Assembly: GCA_022510785.1 (NCBI GenBank)
Contig: JAFLSV010000002.1
Coordinates: 101,791-165,790, forward strand
Origin: Desulfovibrionaceae bacterium
Lineage (GTDB): Bacteria > Desulfobacterota > Desulfovibrionia > Desulfovibrionales > Desulfovibrionaceae
Length of the DNA stretch: 64,000 nt
Direction: 5' to 3'
Under the pieces are notes generated by a model that did not search any database, was not told the origin of the DNA, and saw nothing but the letters and a program-made list of their open reading frames with translations. The translations under genes and the position numbers were made by a program. Positions within the stretch are counted from its first letter, which is position 1, and each line of letters starts with the position of its first letter. Below are positions 46,545 through 56,660 of the stretch, in pieces.

Positions 46545-46956
46545 TGTGCAAAGCTCCACAATTGGCAAAGAAACAAACATCTGGCAATTCTGCGTTGTTT
46601 TGCCGGAGGCCCAAATTGGAAACGGTTGTAATATCTGTTCTCATTGCTTTATAGAGAATAATGTTATTCTGGGCAATAATGTCACGGTAAAATGCGGGGT
46701 CTCGCTTTGGGACGGTATAATCATTGAGGATAATGTGTTTATCGGGCCTGGCGTTGCCTTTTGTAATGACAGATACCCAAAGTCAAAAAACAAGGATTTT
46801 AAGTTGGAGGGTATTGTCGTGCGCAAAGGGGCGTCGATTGGGGCCAACGCGACTATTCTGCCCGGGGTGGAAATAGGCGAAGGCGCGTTGATCGGGGCTG
46901 GCGCCGTGGTGACAAAAAGTGTGCCGGCAGGGGCGGTCATAAAAGGTACCTTTTGA
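46525..46956 (+). CDS. hexapeptide-repeat acyltransferase, probable 3-amino-sugar N-acetyltransferase
   Basis: The 143-residue protein is a left-handed beta-helix of hexapeptide repeats ([20 protein letters not shown] at the start; [31 protein letters not shown] at the end, given in parts as [10 protein letters not shown] and [11 protein letters not shown]). It most likely acetylates the 3-amino group of the dTDP-sugar made by the neighbouring enzymes (FdtC/QdtC-like, or WxcM N-terminal part). I chose the ATG at 46525 after AAAAGGAAAA; the frame is open from 46336 inside fdtA. The protein is short but ends normally. Confidence 0.82.
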   Translation: MIHPLADVQSSTIGKETNIWQFCVVLPEAQIGNGCNICSHCFIENNVILGNNVTVKCGVSLWDGIIIEDNVFIGPGVAFCNDRYPKSKNKDFKLEGIVVRKGASIGANATILPGVEIGEGALIGAGAVVTKSVPAGAVIKGTF

Positions 46957-47193
46957 TCCCTCCGGCGGGGTTAGCGTGATATTTCATGATAGAGTAATTT
47001 ATTCCAGGACATAAAGCTCGGGTAGAAAATTTATGCGTTATTGATTTTTTCAAAAAAAATTCCGCAATATAATTAGGATTTACTTGTGTTAATAGATGGC
47101 CTCCGCTCATACTGATGTAATTTGTTTGGATACTGAAAAATTTTCACAACAAGACTCAAGGCTTATGCGGAAAAGCATAACAGGAAGGTAACC

Positions 47194-48603
47194 ATGGCAC
47201 GGATTCTTCTTTCTTATTTTTCCATTAATGCTGAAATTATGTATGATTCCATAAGTGATAAGCTTCTGGAGAATGGAAATGATATTTTTCGGATGAATAC
47301 CAATGGGCCAAAGTTTGATATTACCGATTGCGGATTGACGTGCAATCTCAATGATAAAGTACTGATGCAGCAAATCAGGGAATTTAACCCCGAGATACTC
47401 CTCAACTTTAACCATTCATTTCCCGTGAATGCATATGAGCTTATAGACAAATCATGCAAGATTTGTGTGCTCGATGCCGATAATCCAGAATTTTTCTGGC
47501 ATGCGCAAAGATTGAAAGATCATTATACTGAATACATGTATCTTGGTTTTCAGGCATATTCCAAACATATGTTTGAGGAATTTATCGGAACAAAACTTGA
47601 AGAAGGATCGAATTACCTGTTTTTTCCTTCCGCAACATCTATCAAAAATGAAAATCTTGTGCAAGACAAGAATATTTCTTTCATAGGAACAAATTTTTAT
47701 CCCAAACGGATGCCAAAATCATCCAGCTTTTATTCAGATAAAGCTATCGATCTATATAAAAAATTTGAAAATGATTATTTGTTTTCGTATGATCAGATGA
47801 AAGAATTGGGAAGAGAATGGAATCTTCATCCAAGTATTTTTTCACTAATAAAAAAATTCTATATTGGCCAGGGTAGATTGAAATATATGCAAGTTCTTTC
47901 TGATCTTGGTTTCGTTTATTATGGTGATGAATGGGAAAAGATAGCCAGCTATGATTTTGAACTTGCCGGTTGCTTTAATTCTACATTAATATCGACACTG
48001 GAAGATAACCAACTAGTGTATAATACTTCAAAAATAGCTGTGAACATATCCCATCCGCAGGCAAAATCTAGCTTCTCCTGGAGAGTTATGGACATCATGG
48101 CTTCCAATGCCTGTCTACTCATGGAATATAAGCCGGATTGGATAGACCTGTTCGGGCCTTATCTTTCCAGGGAAACCATCGACAGTGTCATTTATTCCGA
48201 CAGATATGACATGCGGCAAAAGGCCATTCGGCTTCTCAACGACGACGCTCTGCGAAAACGATGCGTCGCCGATCTGAATAAGGCTATCCGCGAGAATGGC
48301 CGCTGGGAGCATCGATTCCCGATGCTGGAAAAATTTCTCCATATTCCTCTTTTAGGACTTAAAAATGATAAACCACTTTATATATATATTAGAAAAAAAG
48401 ACGGAAACTGGGGTTATAATGATATTAAAAAGAATGGCGTAAAAAAAATTTTTGTTAAATGTATAATACCGAATATTAAAAAGCGATGCAAAATATTCTT
48501 TTATGCTCTCTGTGTAGCTCTGATTCAAATACCTGTCATTAATTTGTTCTTTAAACAAATTGGTAATAAATTTTTGCGTAAGCTGTTTAATCGTATAGAT
48601 TGA
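47194..48603 (+). CDS. CgeB-like glycosyltransferase-type protein (GT-B)
   Basis: The 469-residue protein resembles CgeB/Glyco_trans_1_2 proteins. The N-terminal half has nucleotide-fold strands and the motif CVLDADNPEFFWHAQ. The C-terminal half has the family pattern KIAVNISHPQAKSSFSWRVMDIMASNACLLMEYKPDW and a final region after 395 that is basic and hydrophobic (IFFYALCVALIQIPVINLFF), possibly membrane-associated. It should transfer a sugar to a surface polymer or a glycoprotein; donor and acceptor are unknown. GGAAGG precedes the ATG. The gene is markedly AT-rich. Confidence 0.75.
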   Translation: MARILLSYFSINAEIMYDSISDKLLENGNDIFRMNTNGPKFDITDCGLTCNLNDKVLMQQIREFNPEILLNFNHSFPVNAYELIDKSCKICVLDADNPEFFWHAQRLKDHYTEYMYLGFQAYSKHMFEEFIGTKLEEGSNYLFFPSATSIKNENLVQDKNISFIGTNFYPKRMPKSSSFYSDKAIDLYKKFENDYLFSYDQMKELGREWNLHPSIFSLIKKFYIGQGRLKYMQVLSDLGFVYYGDEWEKIASYDFELAGCFNSTLISTLEDNQLVYNTSKIAVNISHPQAKSSFSWRVMDIMASNACLLMEYKPDWIDLFGPYLSRETIDSVIYSDRYDMRQKAIRLLNDDALRKRCVADLNKAIRENGRWEHRFPMLEKFLHIPLLGLKNDKPLYIYIRKKDGNWGYNDIKKNGVKKIFVKCIIPNIKKRCKIFFYALCVALIQIPVINLFFKQIGNKFLRKLFNRID

Positions 48604-48739
48604 TAATATTTATATTGTGAATATACTATATTTTTAATATTTCTATAATTGTGTTTATGCATAATGGCAAAGTTTTATTAAAACATTTTGTGTGGTGCTC
48701 TTGAAACTTATTTAACATTTAACTGTGAGGGAAATCTTT

Positions 48740-51250
48740 ATGAAAAAATTTTCTACCACGCTTTCCATAATTATACCTTGCTATAACGTATCTTCTACTA
48801 TTGAAAGAGCTTTAGACTCTATTCTATTTCAGCAAATTGATTTTTCTTATGAGATAATTTGTGTTAATGATGCATCTACTGATGATAGCGCTTCAAAAAT
48901 TAGTGATTATGCCAAAAAATATGAAAATATAAAACTCTTGCATAATCCTGAAAATCTTGGAAATGCTGGCACTTTCTATAATGGACTGAAGGCGGCAAAA
49001 GGCAAATACTTTACCGTCCTTGATGGTGATGATTTTTATTGTTTCCGAACAAAGTTACAGCAACAAGTGAATTTTTTTGAAAGTGACATTCACGCTGAAT
49101 ATTGTGCCGTAACTCACTATTTTCTGTTTTATAAGAATGATGGAACAGTTAGTGTTCCAAAATTTGATTTAACAAAAACAGAATATTCATATAGGGATTT
49201 TTTAGATAATAAGGCTCAATATCATCATACCGCTACATACATGTTCCGTAATATTTATGATGGTAATCCTCCTGATATTTTAAAGGAAGAAAAATTGCGT
49301 GGTGATACTCCACGTTTAATTCTTCAGTTACTCTATACAAATAAAAAAATTAAAGTTTTACAGTTTTTTGGCTCAGTTTATAATTATACGAATACAGGAA
49401 TTTGGAGTGGTATGACTTATGAAAAACAATTGGAAAAAAATATAAATTGTTATTCTGCGCTTAAAGAATTAGTTAACAATGATTATGAAAAATTTTGTTT
49501 AGGTAACGCAATATCTTCATATACAAAATATAAAGAAAAATATGAAAATTACAAGGATGAATCGACACCTGTTCCTGAACCAGAAGGGATAAAAAAAGAT
49601 GTTGTCCTCAGGGCGATAACAAAAAATTGTGAGCAATTTGCTTTTGGTAGCAAGCAATTTGCTTTTCATAGTCTGTATAAAAATACAGTGTATGATTCTC
49701 TCTGTGCATGCCTGGGCTATATCCAGATGCTGGAACTCGGGTGTGATGTCCTTGCGAAACCGTCGTCTGGCTCCAATGCCATCATGATAGTGGTGCGCAT
49801 GCTCAACCATCAGGGTGGCGGTATTTTTGCCGAACTCTGTGAAATCGCTGCTGTATTCAAAAATAAGGGCAAGGATGTCTTCATTTTTTGCACTGAAGCA
49901 GATTGTAACACTCCGGAAGCCAAAATATATCTTGAAAAGACTGGAATAAAAATTCTGAGTATCCCTGATAATGCAGACAGCAGGCTGGAATATGCTTTTC
50001 GCAAGATGACAGAAATAAAACCTGAACGTGTGTATTTTTATGTTGGGCACAATAATCCTATCATTGACTGCCTTGTACAGCCTTCTCTCAGCTATAATAT
50101 TCATGTTTTTTCTTATGATCATGGCTTTGTTCTTGGCATTGCAAACCCTAACTTCAACAACTTTATGGTAAAAAGAGCTGTTGATGTAAAATTACTGAAA
50201 AATAATGATATCAAGAATATTAATTTTATACCTGCATGGATTCAGGATGTTCAATACAATATACAATATAAACCATTTCGTTTTAATAAAAATATTACCA
50301 CAGCCAGTGCTGCCGCTCGTTGGTATAAATGTGAAGGAACCTTTCCTTGTAACTATCTGGAGCTTGTTCTGAGCAGCATACTTGAGACTGGCGGGCGTCA
50401 TATCCATTATGGAAAAATGCCTGACCATGCAGTAAGGCGCGTTCAGGATTTTCTCAAAGAACACCATCTTCCCGAGGATAGTTTTGTCAATATTGCGTGG
50501 GCCGATAATCTTGGTCTTTCTCTCTTAGAAAACGGTGTTGATGTCTTTATCGAACCTTTTCCCGTAGTTTCTGCAAAAATCAGTATCATCGTGCAGAGTG
50601 CTGGTATTCCTGTTCTGCGCTACGCTGGCAGGACACGTATGACTGTGGCAGATTTTGTCTACGATAAAGCGTTTAGCTGGAGCACACCTGCTTCTTTTAT
50701 ACAAACTCTTTTATCTCTGGATGCCAAGATACTTGAGCAGCATTCTTTTCTGGCGGTGTCATATTTTAATAAATGTCATTCTTTTGGGACAATATCTCCT
50801 CATATATATGACAATTATGGGTTTGATGCAGATAATGCCCCGGATTTTGTTGATGATTTTATACCAGAGGCTAATTTTGATCCTTTAATTGATTTCTATC
50901 CTCAACATATTGACTCTATAAAATTAAAGGTTTTTTTGCTAAGATTGGAATTAATTTATTATAAGATTGTATCAATGCTGTTTCATAATACATATTACAG
51001 AAAAAATAAATTTCATCTTAGGAATATTATAAAAAATAATGGAAAGATATATTACATTGATAAATTTTCTCTCGCGGACGATCGCCTTGAGTGTATAAAA
51101 TTAAAACCATTTTTGCTGAAACTGGAATTGATATTTTGTAAAATTGCTTTGTTATTTTTTCATAAAGATTACCATAAGGATAAAATAGCAAAATTGAAAA
51201 ATATAATGATAAATAAAGGAAAGATACTATATATTAATGGAAAAAAATAA
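48740..51250 (+). CDS. two-domain glycosyltransferase with a duplicated C-terminal unit
   Basis: The 836-residue protein starts with a GT2 domain (about 5-225: STTLSIIIPCYNVSSTIERAL, DASTDD, VLDGDDFYC as the metal-binding motif). A second large part (about 340-720) has MIVVRMLNHQGGGIFAELCEIAAVFKNKG and VDVFIEPFPVVSAKISIIVQSAGIPVLRY, which resembles a GT-B enzyme of the O-GlcNAc-transferase-like or group 1 kind. The tail has two copies of a 47-residue unit. I chose the ATG at 48740, nine bases after GAGG; a GTG at 48725 is the alternative. The gene is strongly AT-rich. Two transferase activities in one chain are likely but unproven. Confidence 0.75.
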   Translation: MKKFSTTLSIIIPCYNVSSTIERALDSILFQQIDFSYEIICVNDASTDDSASKISDYAKKYENIKLLHNPENLGNAGTFYNGLKAAKGKYFTVLDGDDFYCFRTKLQQQVNFFESDIHAEYCAVTHYFLFYKNDGTVSVPKFDLTKTEYSYRDFLDNKAQYHHTATYMFRNIYDGNPPDILKEEKLRGDTPRLILQLLYTNKKIKVLQFFGSVYNYTNTGIWSGMTYEKQLEKNINCYSALKELVNNDYEKFCLGNAISSYTKYKEKYENYKDESTPVPEPEGIKKDVVLRAITKNCEQFAFGSKQFAFHSLYKNTVYDSLCACLGYIQMLELGCDVLAKPSSGSNAIMIVVRMLNHQGGGIFAELCEIAAVFKNKGKDVFIFCTEADCNTPEAKIYLEKTGIKILSIPDNADSRLEYAFRKMTEIKPERVYFYVGHNNPIIDCLVQPSLSYNIHVFSYDHGFVLGIANPNFNNFMVKRAVDVKLLKNNDIKNINFIPAWIQDVQYNIQYKPFRFNKNITTASAAARWYKCEGTFPCNYLELVLSSILETGGRHIHYGKMPDHAVRRVQDFLKEHHLPEDSFVNIAWADNLGLSLLENGVDVFIEPFPVVSAKISIIVQSAGIPVLRYAGRTRMTVADFVYDKAFSWSTPASFIQTLLSLDAKILEQHSFLAVSYFNKCHSFGTISPHIYDNYGFDADNAPDFVDDFIPEANFDPLIDFYPQHIDSIKLKVFLLRLELIYYKIVSMLFHNTYYRKNKFHLRNIIKNNGKIYYIDKFSLADDRLECIKLKPFLLKLELIFCKIALLFFHKDYHKDKIAKLKNIMINKGKILYINGKK
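50918..51235 (+). repeat. duplicated 47-codon unit in the glycosyltransferase tail
   Basis: Unit 1 (50918-51058) and unit 2 (51095-51235) are both 141 bases and lie 177 bases apart. Shared protein features are IKLK-FLL-LELI, -KI-, -FH-, the NI-N-GKI-YI ending and a common length, with about half the residues identical. This suggests an old internal duplication. Confidence 0.8.
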
Positions 51251-51357
51251 GGAATACTGGATGTATGATAATATATTAATATAAATAAATTTTTGAAGGA
51301 ATCTGTCCTGGTTCTATATACAATATTACAACTTATCTTTGGAGGGGGAGAACCGCA

Positions 51358-52449
51358 ATGAACATTTCCTTTCTTGACCTTGCGAGAGTTAACAACCGTT
51401 TTCGGGGCGAGATAGACAACCGAATCAGGGCCATCCTTGACAAGGGCTGGTATCTTCAGGGCGAGCAAAACGACGCTTTCTGCGCGCATTTCGCGGAGTA
51501 CTGCGGCACAAGGTATGCCCTTGGGGTGGCCAACGGCCTTGACGCCCTGAATCTTGTCATCCGAGCCCATGGGTTTGGCCCGGGGGATGAGATTATCGTT
51601 CCTGCCAATACCTACATCGCGACTATCCTCGCCATTTCAGAAAATGGCTGCACCCCCGTGCTTGTCGAGCCCAGGCTCGACACCTGCAATATTGATCCCG
51701 ACCGCATCGAAGCGGCCATCACGCCCCGCACCAGGGCCATCATGGTTGTGCATCTGTATGGTCAGGCCGTGCAGATGGAACAAATATGGGCCATAGCGGA
51801 AAAGCACGGCCTCAAAGTTTTTGAGGATGCGGCCCAGGCCCATGGCGCCCGCTATAAGGAACGCCGCGTGGGAAGCCTTGGCGATGCGGCCGCGTTTTCC
51901 TTCTATCCCGGCAAAAATCTTGGCTGCATGGGTGACGGTGGTGCTGTGACAACCAGTGACAGACAGTTTTATGAAAAACTGAAAGCCCTTGCGAACTATG
52001 GTTCGGATCGCAAGTACCATCACATATACAAGGGGATAAACTCCCGTCTTGATGAAATCCAGGCGGCCGTGCTGGATGTGAAACTGCCTCACCTGGATGC
52101 CGATAACGCCAGGCGCCGTGACATAGCTACTTTGTATCGCGATGCCATCACAAATCCTCTCATCACGCTGCCCCAGACTTATGACGAAGATGCCGCCGTC
52201 TGGCATGTGTTCACGGTTCGCACGGAAAGGCGCGATCAGTTTCAGCGGTATTTGGCGGATCAGGGTATTCAGACTATTATCCATTACCCCACGCCGCCGC
52301 ATAAACAGCTGGCCTATGCCGAGTGGAATAAATATTCCTATCCGATTACAGAAAAAATACACCGAGAAATCATTTCTCTTCCCATCTCACCAGTGCTGAC
52401 ACAGGAAGAAGCCGAATATATTATAGCTGTTGTCAATGCCTGGAAGTAA
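51358..52449 (+). CDS. fdtB: PLP-dependent dTDP-3-amino-3,6-dideoxyhexose transaminase (FdtB/QdtB, DegT family)
   Basis: The 363-residue protein is a DegT/DnrJ/EryC1/StrS aminotransferase. The PLP lysine is K186 ([14 protein letters not shown]). Other family motifs are [42 protein letters not shown] and [11 protein letters not shown]. It should aminate dTDP-3-keto-6-deoxyhexose at C3 after the fdtA-like isomerase. A GGAGGGGGAG stretch lies just before the ATG. Two glycosyltransferase genes separate it from its pathway partners. Confidence 0.9.
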   Translation: MNISFLDLARVNNRFRGEIDNRIRAILDKGWYLQGEQNDAFCAHFAEYCGTRYALGVANGLDALNLVIRAHGFGPGDEIIVPANTYIATILAISENGCTPVLVEPRLDTCNIDPDRIEAAITPRTRAIMVVHLYGQAVQMEQIWAIAEKHGLKVFEDAAQAHGARYKERRVGSLGDAAAFSFYPGKNLGCMGDGGAVTTSDRQFYEKLKALANYGSDRKYHHIYKGINSRLDEIQAAVLDVKLPHLDADNARRRDIATLYRDAITNPLITLPQTYDEDAAVWHVFTVRTERRDQFQRYLADQGIQTIIHYPTPPHKQLAYAEWNKYSYPITEKIHREIISLPISPVLTQEEAEYIIAVVNAWK

Positions 52450-52506
52450 ACAAACATGCCGTAATGTTGCTCTCTTTGATGGCAACGGGTTTGGAGTGAG
52501 GAATTC

Positions 52507-53487
52507 ATGTCTTCAGAAAAAAAACTTGTATCAGTCATCATTCCGGCATATCAACATGAAGCGTATATCCGTGAATGTATAGAGTCCATTCTTGCCCAAA
52601 CCTATCCTGCCATAGAGCTCATTCTCATTGATGACGCTTCCACAGATAACACATTTCGCATCGCGGAAAATATGAGAGAACGCTGTGAAGCTCGTTTTAC
52701 CCGAACTATTATTATGTCCAAGGAAAAAGGGTGCGCTGCTGCTTCCTGTAATATGGGTATCACACTGGCTCGTGGGGAATATATCTATCTCATCGCGTCT
52801 GATGATGCGGCGTTGCCTCATGCGGTGGAAACTCTGGCTGCCATCCTTGATTCCGATACGCACTGTGTGCTCGCGGTTGGTGACAATGCGTTTTTCAATG
52901 AAACTTCAACTACTATAGGATGGGATAGAGAATGGCATTCCACATCTGTGGAACATGCCGTTTTCCGGACTTTTGGGGACGTGCTTGGCTTGAATGCAGA
53001 TGGCCATATACGGGATAATTTTGGAAGATACCCCGAATTGTTATGGAATAACCATATCCCCAATGGCTATCTTATGCGCCGTTCAGCTCTTTTGCAAGCT
53101 GGTGGATATAATGAAAAAGTTCTTGTTGAAGACTGGTATATGAACCTTCAGCTTTCAAAGCTGGGCACAATGTGTTATGTGCCAGAAGTATTATTTCGTT
53201 ACCGCTGGCATTCAAAAAATACCATTAAAAAATATCAATCTCCGAGAGCGCAATACAATATTTACAGGCAAATATGTAAAATTGAGCGCGAATATGCCTT
53301 GGCGCATGGGTATGCTGAATTGCTGAGCTGTCGTGATCCAGGCAGTATGAAAAATCGTATCTCTACCTTAAAGTGCTATCTGGGCAAAGCCCGGCGCTGT
53401 TTTTTTCATATTCATCATGGCCGCAGGAGAACGATCATACGGGTGTGCGGCATCCCTGTCTGGTTCCGCAAGCACCGCACGACCTAG
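52507..53487 (+). CDS. family 2 glycosyltransferase
   Basis: The 326-residue GT-A protein starts with VSVIIPAYQHEAYIRECIESIL. The nucleotide loop is LILIDDASTDN, the acidic motif is IASDDAALP, and the acceptor-side loop is VLVEDWYMNLQLSKLG. The C-terminus is basic (HHGRRRTIIRVCGIPVWFRKHR). It resembles rhamnosyl- and other deoxysugar transferases, so it may add the 3-amino sugar made by its neighbours. It is the last gene of the island and is close to the host composition at its 3' end. Confidence 0.87.
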   Translation: MSSEKKLVSVIIPAYQHEAYIRECIESILAQTYPAIELILIDDASTDNTFRIAENMRERCEARFTRTIIMSKEKGCAAASCNMGITLARGEYIYLIASDDAALPHAVETLAAILDSDTHCVLAVGDNAFFNETSTTIGWDREWHSTSVEHAVFRTFGDVLGLNADGHIRDNFGRYPELLWNNHIPNGYLMRRSALLQAGGYNEKVLVEDWYMNLQLSKLGTMCYVPEVLFRYRWHSKNTIKKYQSPRAQYNIYRQICKIEREYALAHGYAELLSCRDPGSMKNRISTLKCYLGKARRCFFHIHHGRRRTIIRVCGIPVWFRKHRTT

Positions 53488-53588
53488 CCGAGCCTTGAGT
53501 TTCACTTCTTCATCCGGGTACGGGCGGGTACGGTCAAGAGACAAGGCAAACGCCTGCGCGCATCAACGCGCACCCGCGCGGCACCCGC

Positions 53589-55007
53589 TCAGCGACCGGC
53601 CTCAAAGAAGGCGCGATAGACCTGCAAGCTTGCGTAAAGGTCGGCCACGGAAGCCAGTTCAAAGGGGCTGTGCATGCCCAGCAGGGCCGGGCCCACATCA
53701 ATGACATCCAGGCCGTAGGCCGCGAGGAACAGGGCCACCGTGCCTCCGCCGCCCAGATCCACCTTGCCCAGTTCGGCCATTTGCCAGGGCACCGCGCGGG
53801 CGGCCAGAACGCCGCGCAGCCAGGCTATGTATTCGGGATGGGCGTCGTTGGCCCCGTATTTGCCGCGCGAGCCCGTAAACTTGGAAAAGGACGGGCCGTA
53901 GCCCATGAGGGCCGAATTTTGTTTTTCGTGCAGTTCCTGCCAGTCGGGGTCAAGGGCGGCGTGCACATCGGCCGACAGCGCGCGCGAGGCCAGCATAAGG
54001 CTGCCAAAGGAGCTTTCCGGTTCCCAGGCTTCCGCCATATCCCGCACGCAGTACTCGAAAAAGCGGGAACTGGCCCCCGTGGAGCCGTCCGATCCTATCT
54101 CTTCCTTGTCCCAGAAGATGAGGCAGCAGCTATGCTCAGGGTCGGCGGCGCTCAAAAAGGCTTCCAGAGCGGTGAAGACGCATATCCGGTCATCCTGGCC
54201 ATATCCGCCCACAAGGGCGGAATCCAGCCCCACAAAACGAGCCGGCCCCGCGGGCACGACCTGAAGCTCGGCGGACAGCAAGTCCTCTTCCCTGATGGCG
54301 AAGCGCTCGTGCAGAAGCTTCAGGATATGGGCCTTGACGGGCTCTTTGGCGGGTTCCCGGGACTCGTCCGCCCCAGTGCGGGCATTGCCGGCTTTGTCCT
54401 CCGGGGCCGCCTCCAGCGGTTCATGACCGATGATGATGTTGAGTTTTTCCGCTTCAAAGGCGTCGGCCACGGTCTTCTCGCTCTGCTTTTTGGCCAGATG
54501 GGGCAGCAGATCCTCAATGGTAAAAACCGGGTCGTTCTGTTTTTCCCCGATGACCACGCTGCGGATGTCGCCGTTTTGCAGCGCCACCACTCCATGCAGG
54601 GCCAGGGGCCGGGCCAGCCACTGATATTTGCGCAGGCCGCCGTAATAGTGGGTTTTAGCCTGGCCCACCCCCACCTGCTCGATGAGCGGACGCTGCTTGA
54701 GATCCAGACGAGGGCTGTCGGTGTGCGCGCTGATGAGGTGAAAGCCCTCGCTCAGGGAACGGCGTCCGCGCCGGACGGCGAACAGGGCTTTGCCGTGCAG
54801 CTGCGTGAAGCCGCCGCGCTCGTCCAGGCCGGGGGCAAAGCCCGCCCCGCGCAGACGCCGTTCCACCCAGGCCACGGTTTCGCGCTCGGTCTTGCATTCC
54901 GAAAGAAAGTCCACATAGCGTTCGGCCAGGGCGCGCATGGCCTGGCGTTCTTCGGGCGAGGCGTATGCTTTCCAGGCGGATTGAGGATTGTAGGCAAGTT
55001 CGTTCAT
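53589..55007 (-). CDS. M18-family aminopeptidase
   Basis: This zinc aminopeptidase removes N-terminal residues from peptides in the cytoplasm. The 472-residue protein has the family's metal ligands in ISAHTDSPRLDLK, FWDKEEIGSDGSTGASS, SADVHAALDP and LGMHSPFELAS near the end, plus the VDLGGGGTVA loop. The start at 55005-55007 has AAGGATT before it. It is convergent with the sugar island and upstream genes on the same strand are selA and folC, but the gap of about 140 bases suggests a separate promoter. Confidence 0.93.
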   Translation of the reverse strand: MNELAYNPQSAWKAYASPEERQAMRALAERYVDFLSECKTERETVAWVERRLRGAGFAPGLDERGGFTQLHGKALFAVRRGRRSLSEGFHLISAHTDSPRLDLKQRPLIEQVGVGQAKTHYYGGLRKYQWLARPLALHGVVALQNGDIRSVVIGEKQNDPVFTIEDLLPHLAKKQSEKTVADAFEAEKLNIIIGHEPLEAAPEDKAGNARTGADESREPAKEPVKAHILKLLHERFAIREEDLLSAELQVVPAGPARFVGLDSALVGGYGQDDRICVFTALEAFLSAADPEHSCCLIFWDKEEIGSDGSTGASSRFFEYCVRDMAEAWEPESSFGSLMLASRALSADVHAALDPDWQELHEKQNSALMGYGPSFSKFTGSRGKYGANDAHPEYIAWLRGVLAARAVPWQMAELGKVDLGGGGTVALFLAAYGLDVIDVGPALLGMHSPFELASVADLYASLQVYRAFFEAGR

Positions 55008-55146
55008 GAGGAATCCTTATAAAAACACGGTTGATGTTCATGGGTGCCAGATGCGGAAAGCCGCTCCCGGCGGTGGGGGGCTTCACGGCGGAGCCTGTCA
55101 GCTATTCTCTCACCGGTGGCAGGGCCCCGAACCTCCGGCCGTCGCT

Positions 55147-56559
55147 TCAGGCGGAGTCGGCCAGAGCCTGGGCCATAACCCGGGCCGCCTCGGTGAATTC
55201 ATGCTCTTCCAGGGTTCGGGGGTCAAGAAGAAAGGCGTCGCGCTCCCCCCGTCCTGCCCGTCCAGTCCGTCCGACAAGGGGCGGGTCGCAGTTCAGCAGG
55301 CGGGTGCGCAACTGTTCAAGCCCGCATGCGCAGGGCTCCACACAGACCAGTGTGGTGGGCAAATCGCGCTCCGGAAAGGAGCCTCCTCCCACGCGGGATA
55401 CTCCGGCCGCGACGTTCACCCGGGCGCTGCCAGGCGGCAGTGCCCGGCGCAGGGCGCGGGCCAGGCGTTTTGCCCTCCGCGAGAGCTCGGCGGGGCTCAT
55501 GGTGATGCGGCGCAGGGTAGGGATGCGGGCAAGGGCTTTGTCGGGATCCAGGTAGAGGCGCAAGGTGGCTTCCAGCGCGGCCAGGGTCATTTTGTCGCAG
55601 CGCAGGGCGCGTATAAGCTGGTTGGCGCGGATGAGGCTGATCAGGTCGGAGCGTCCCGCAATGATGCCCGCCTGGGGCCCGCCCAGCACCTTGTCGCCGG
55701 AAAAGGTCACCATGTCCGCCCCGGCCCGCAGGACGCCCCGGGCTGTGGGCTCGCCCGGCAGCCCCCAGGGCGTGAAGTCTACAAAACTGCCGCTGCCCAG
55801 GTCTTCCAGAAGGGGAAGACCGTGTTCGCGGGCCAGAGCCGCCATGTCTTCCAGCGGCACGTCGGCATGAAAACCCGCAATGCGGTAGTTGGAGGTATGC
55901 ACGCGCAAGAGCGCGCGGGTATTCTCATTAATCGCGCGCGCGTAGTCGAAAAGATGGGTGCGGTTGGTGGCGCCCACTTCGCGCAGAATCGCGCCGCTGC
56001 GGGCCATAACGTCAGGAATCCGGAAGCTGCCGCCGATTTCCACCAGCTGCCCGCGCGAGACCACAACCTCGCCGCCCTTGCACAGGGTGTCGAGCATAAG
56101 CAGCACGGCGGCCGCGTTATTGTTGACCACCACGGCGGCCTCCGCCCCGGTCAGCTCGCGCACCAGTCCCTCTACCAGGCTGTGCCGGCAGCCGCGCTCG
56201 CCCGTGGACAGATCGTATTCAAGGTTGCAGTAGCCCCCGGCGGCCAGGGCCGCGGCCCGCACGGCTTCCTCGGCCAGTGCCGAACGCCCGAGATTGGTAT
56301 GGATGACCACGCCTGTGGCGTTGAGCACCCGTCGCAGGCGGGGCCGCGCCTTATCGCGCACAAAGCTGGTCAGGGCGGGCAGCAGGGCGTCCAGGGTCAG
56401 GGCGTCGCTATCGGCGACGTACCCGGCCCGGATGTCGGCCCGGCGCTGCTCCAGAAAAGCCTGCACCAGAGCCCGCAGATGGGCGTGGGGCAGGTCGTGC
56501 CCGGACAGGGCGCTCAGGCAGGCGTCCATCGAAGGAAGGGCGCGAAACAGGGTATTCAT
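55147..56559 (-). CDS. selA: L-seryl-tRNA(Sec) selenium transferase
   Basis: SelA turns seryl-tRNA(Sec) into selenocysteinyl-tRNA(Sec) with selenophosphate. The 470-residue PLP enzyme has the lysine at 290 (TFSGDKVLGGPQAG), the N-terminal LNATGVVIHTNLGR and NLEYDLSTGERG, and a normal length. A CCGGAGA site precedes the ATG. selB, selD and selC are not in the window. Together with selU it shows that this organism uses selenium, and selenocysteine-containing hydrogenases would be natural clients of the nearby hyp genes. Confidence 0.97.
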   Translation of the reverse strand: MNTLFRALPSMDACLSALSGHDLPHAHLRALVQAFLEQRRADIRAGYVADSDALTLDALLPALTSFVRDKARPRLRRVLNATGVVIHTNLGRSALAEEAVRAAALAAGGYCNLEYDLSTGERGCRHSLVEGLVRELTGAEAAVVVNNNAAAVLLMLDTLCKGGEVVVSRGQLVEIGGSFRIPDVMARSGAILREVGATNRTHLFDYARAINENTRALLRVHTSNYRIAGFHADVPLEDMAALAREHGLPLLEDLGSGSFVDFTPWGLPGEPTARGVLRAGADMVTFSGDKVLGGPQAGIIAGRSDLISLIRANQLIRALRCDKMTLAALEATLRLYLDPDKALARIPTLRRITMSPAELSRRAKRLARALRRALPPGSARVNVAAGVSRVGGGSFPERDLPTTLVCVEPCACGLEQLRTRLLNCDPPLVGRTGRAGRGERDAFLLDPRTLEEHEFTEAARVMAQALADSA

Positions 56560-56660
56560 GCGTTCTCCGGCCAGGCTGAGGGAACGGGACGGATCATGGC
56601 CTACACGCCGCCATCCGGGGGAAAATTTTTTTCAGCGCAGGCGGTCGGGCGTTTGCGGTC

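Larger units (their letters stand above)
45840..53490. other. AT-rich surface-sugar island, probably acquired by transfer
   Basis: From about 45,840 the sequence is much richer in A and T than its flanks, most strongly in the two central glycosyltransferase-type genes (47.2-51.3 kb). It holds a 3-amino-3,6-dideoxyhexose set (fdtA-, fdtC- and fdtB-like genes) and three glycosyltransferase-type genes, all on the plus strand. The aminotransferase gene is closer to the host composition than the two genes before it. Flanks are ssb and a minus-strand aminopeptidase gene. No integrase or repeat was found at either end. Confidence 0.7.
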
